From assembly GCF_019426345.1 (NCBI RefSeq), contig NZ_JAHLLW010000001.1, forward strand, positions 248,001 to 312,000: a stretch of 64,000 nucleotides of DNA. Reading direction: 5' to 3'. Below the pieces are notes generated by a model that was not told the origin of the DNA, made no database searches, and saw nothing but the letters and a program-made list of their open reading frames with translations. Every line of letters starts with the position of its first letter. The first letter of the stretch is position 1. Source of the DNA: Marinomonas lutimaris. Its GTDB lineage: Bacteria > Pseudomonadota > Gammaproteobacteria > Pseudomonadales > Marinomonadaceae. A program made the position numbers and the translations under genes. Shown in pieces: positions 63,894-64,000 of this stretch.

Positions 63894-64000
63894 TTATTCA
63901 CCCATAATGGCTTTCATTTCCGCTTCCGCGCTGTCTAGTGCAGCTTGCGGGTCTTTTCCTTCAATGGTCACGTCATAAATCATGCGAGGAATCACCGATT
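63894..64000 (-). CDS. Sugar ABC transporter substrate-binding protein, C-terminal end (partial)
   Basis: The last 35 codons of a minus-strand gene that continues beyond the window. The end reads SVIPRMIYDVTIEGKDPQAA and finishes AEAEMKAIMGE, a pattern typical of the C-terminal helix of family-1 sugar-binding proteins, which carry a final KAI or KAL helix. Position upstream of the two permease genes supports this. Confidence 0.75.
   Translation of the reverse strand, partial: SVIPRMIYDVTIEGKDPQAALDSAEAEMKAIMGE

Overview
The window looks like a chromosomal segment of a marine, heterotrophic gammaproteobacterium. A Marinomonas/Oceanospirillales-type genome is my best guess. This rests on the gene content: a bo3 ubiquinol oxidase operon, RsmC, YehS, YpfH, PbpC and YfhM homologues, many ABC transporters, chemoreceptors, and enzymes for plant or algal material. 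No search was run. I see no rRNA, tRNA, CRISPR array, insertion sequence, phage or conjugation genes. Gene density is high, and many genes end at strong stem-loop terminators.

Layout. 1-4.3 kb: the 3' end of cyoA, then cyoBCDE. 4.5-12 kb: a secreted tannase-family esterase, a short-chain dehydrogenase, a MarR regulator with an EmrAB-type efflux pair, a gamma-glutamylcyclotransferase-like protein and RsmC. 12-16.8 kb: a membrane acyltransferase, YehS (DUF1456), a porin, and an AraC regulator divergent from a small ABM-like protein. 16.8-24 kb: pbpC-yfhM (penicillin-binding protein 1C and bacterial alpha-2-macroglobulin). 24.1-29.8 kb: a complete dppABCDF dipeptide operon. 30.3-33.8 kb: a beta-hydroxyacid dehydrogenase, an SGNH esterase and a coniferyl aldehyde dehydrogenase. 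33.9-35.9 kb: a dCache chemoreceptor.

36-44 kb: a DeoR regulator diverges from a tightly coupled run encoding a binding protein, a double permease, an ATPase, a metallo-beta-lactamase-fold hydrolase, a histidine phosphatase and a polynucleotide 3'-phosphatase-like HAD protein. A DUF4432 mutarotase-like gene follows. I read this as an organophosphate (sugar-phosphate, nucleotide or phosphodiester) uptake and dephosphorylation locus, although such transporters are often labelled ferric. It is the best candidate here for an undescribed system. 44-50.4 kb: a second gamma-glutamylcyclotransferase-like protein, Ada, YpfH, an amino-acid-type chemoreceptor, an orphan PheC-like periplasmic protein and a TauE-family permease. 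50.6-58.1 kb: a lipoprotein pectate lyase with a KdgR-like site upstream, a PaiB-like flavoprotein, and a DUF917 gene followed by a hybrid histidine kinase and a response-regulator diguanylate cyclase. 58.3-64 kb: a GFA-family protein, an AraJ-like exporter divergent from a LysR regulator, and a CUT1 sugar ABC transporter that runs off the window.

Taken together, the genes suggest a free-living cell that senses and imports peptides, amino acids, sugars and organophosphates. It also appears to attack plant- or seagrass-type polymers and phenolics (pectate lyase, tannase-like esterase, coniferyl aldehyde dehydrogenase).
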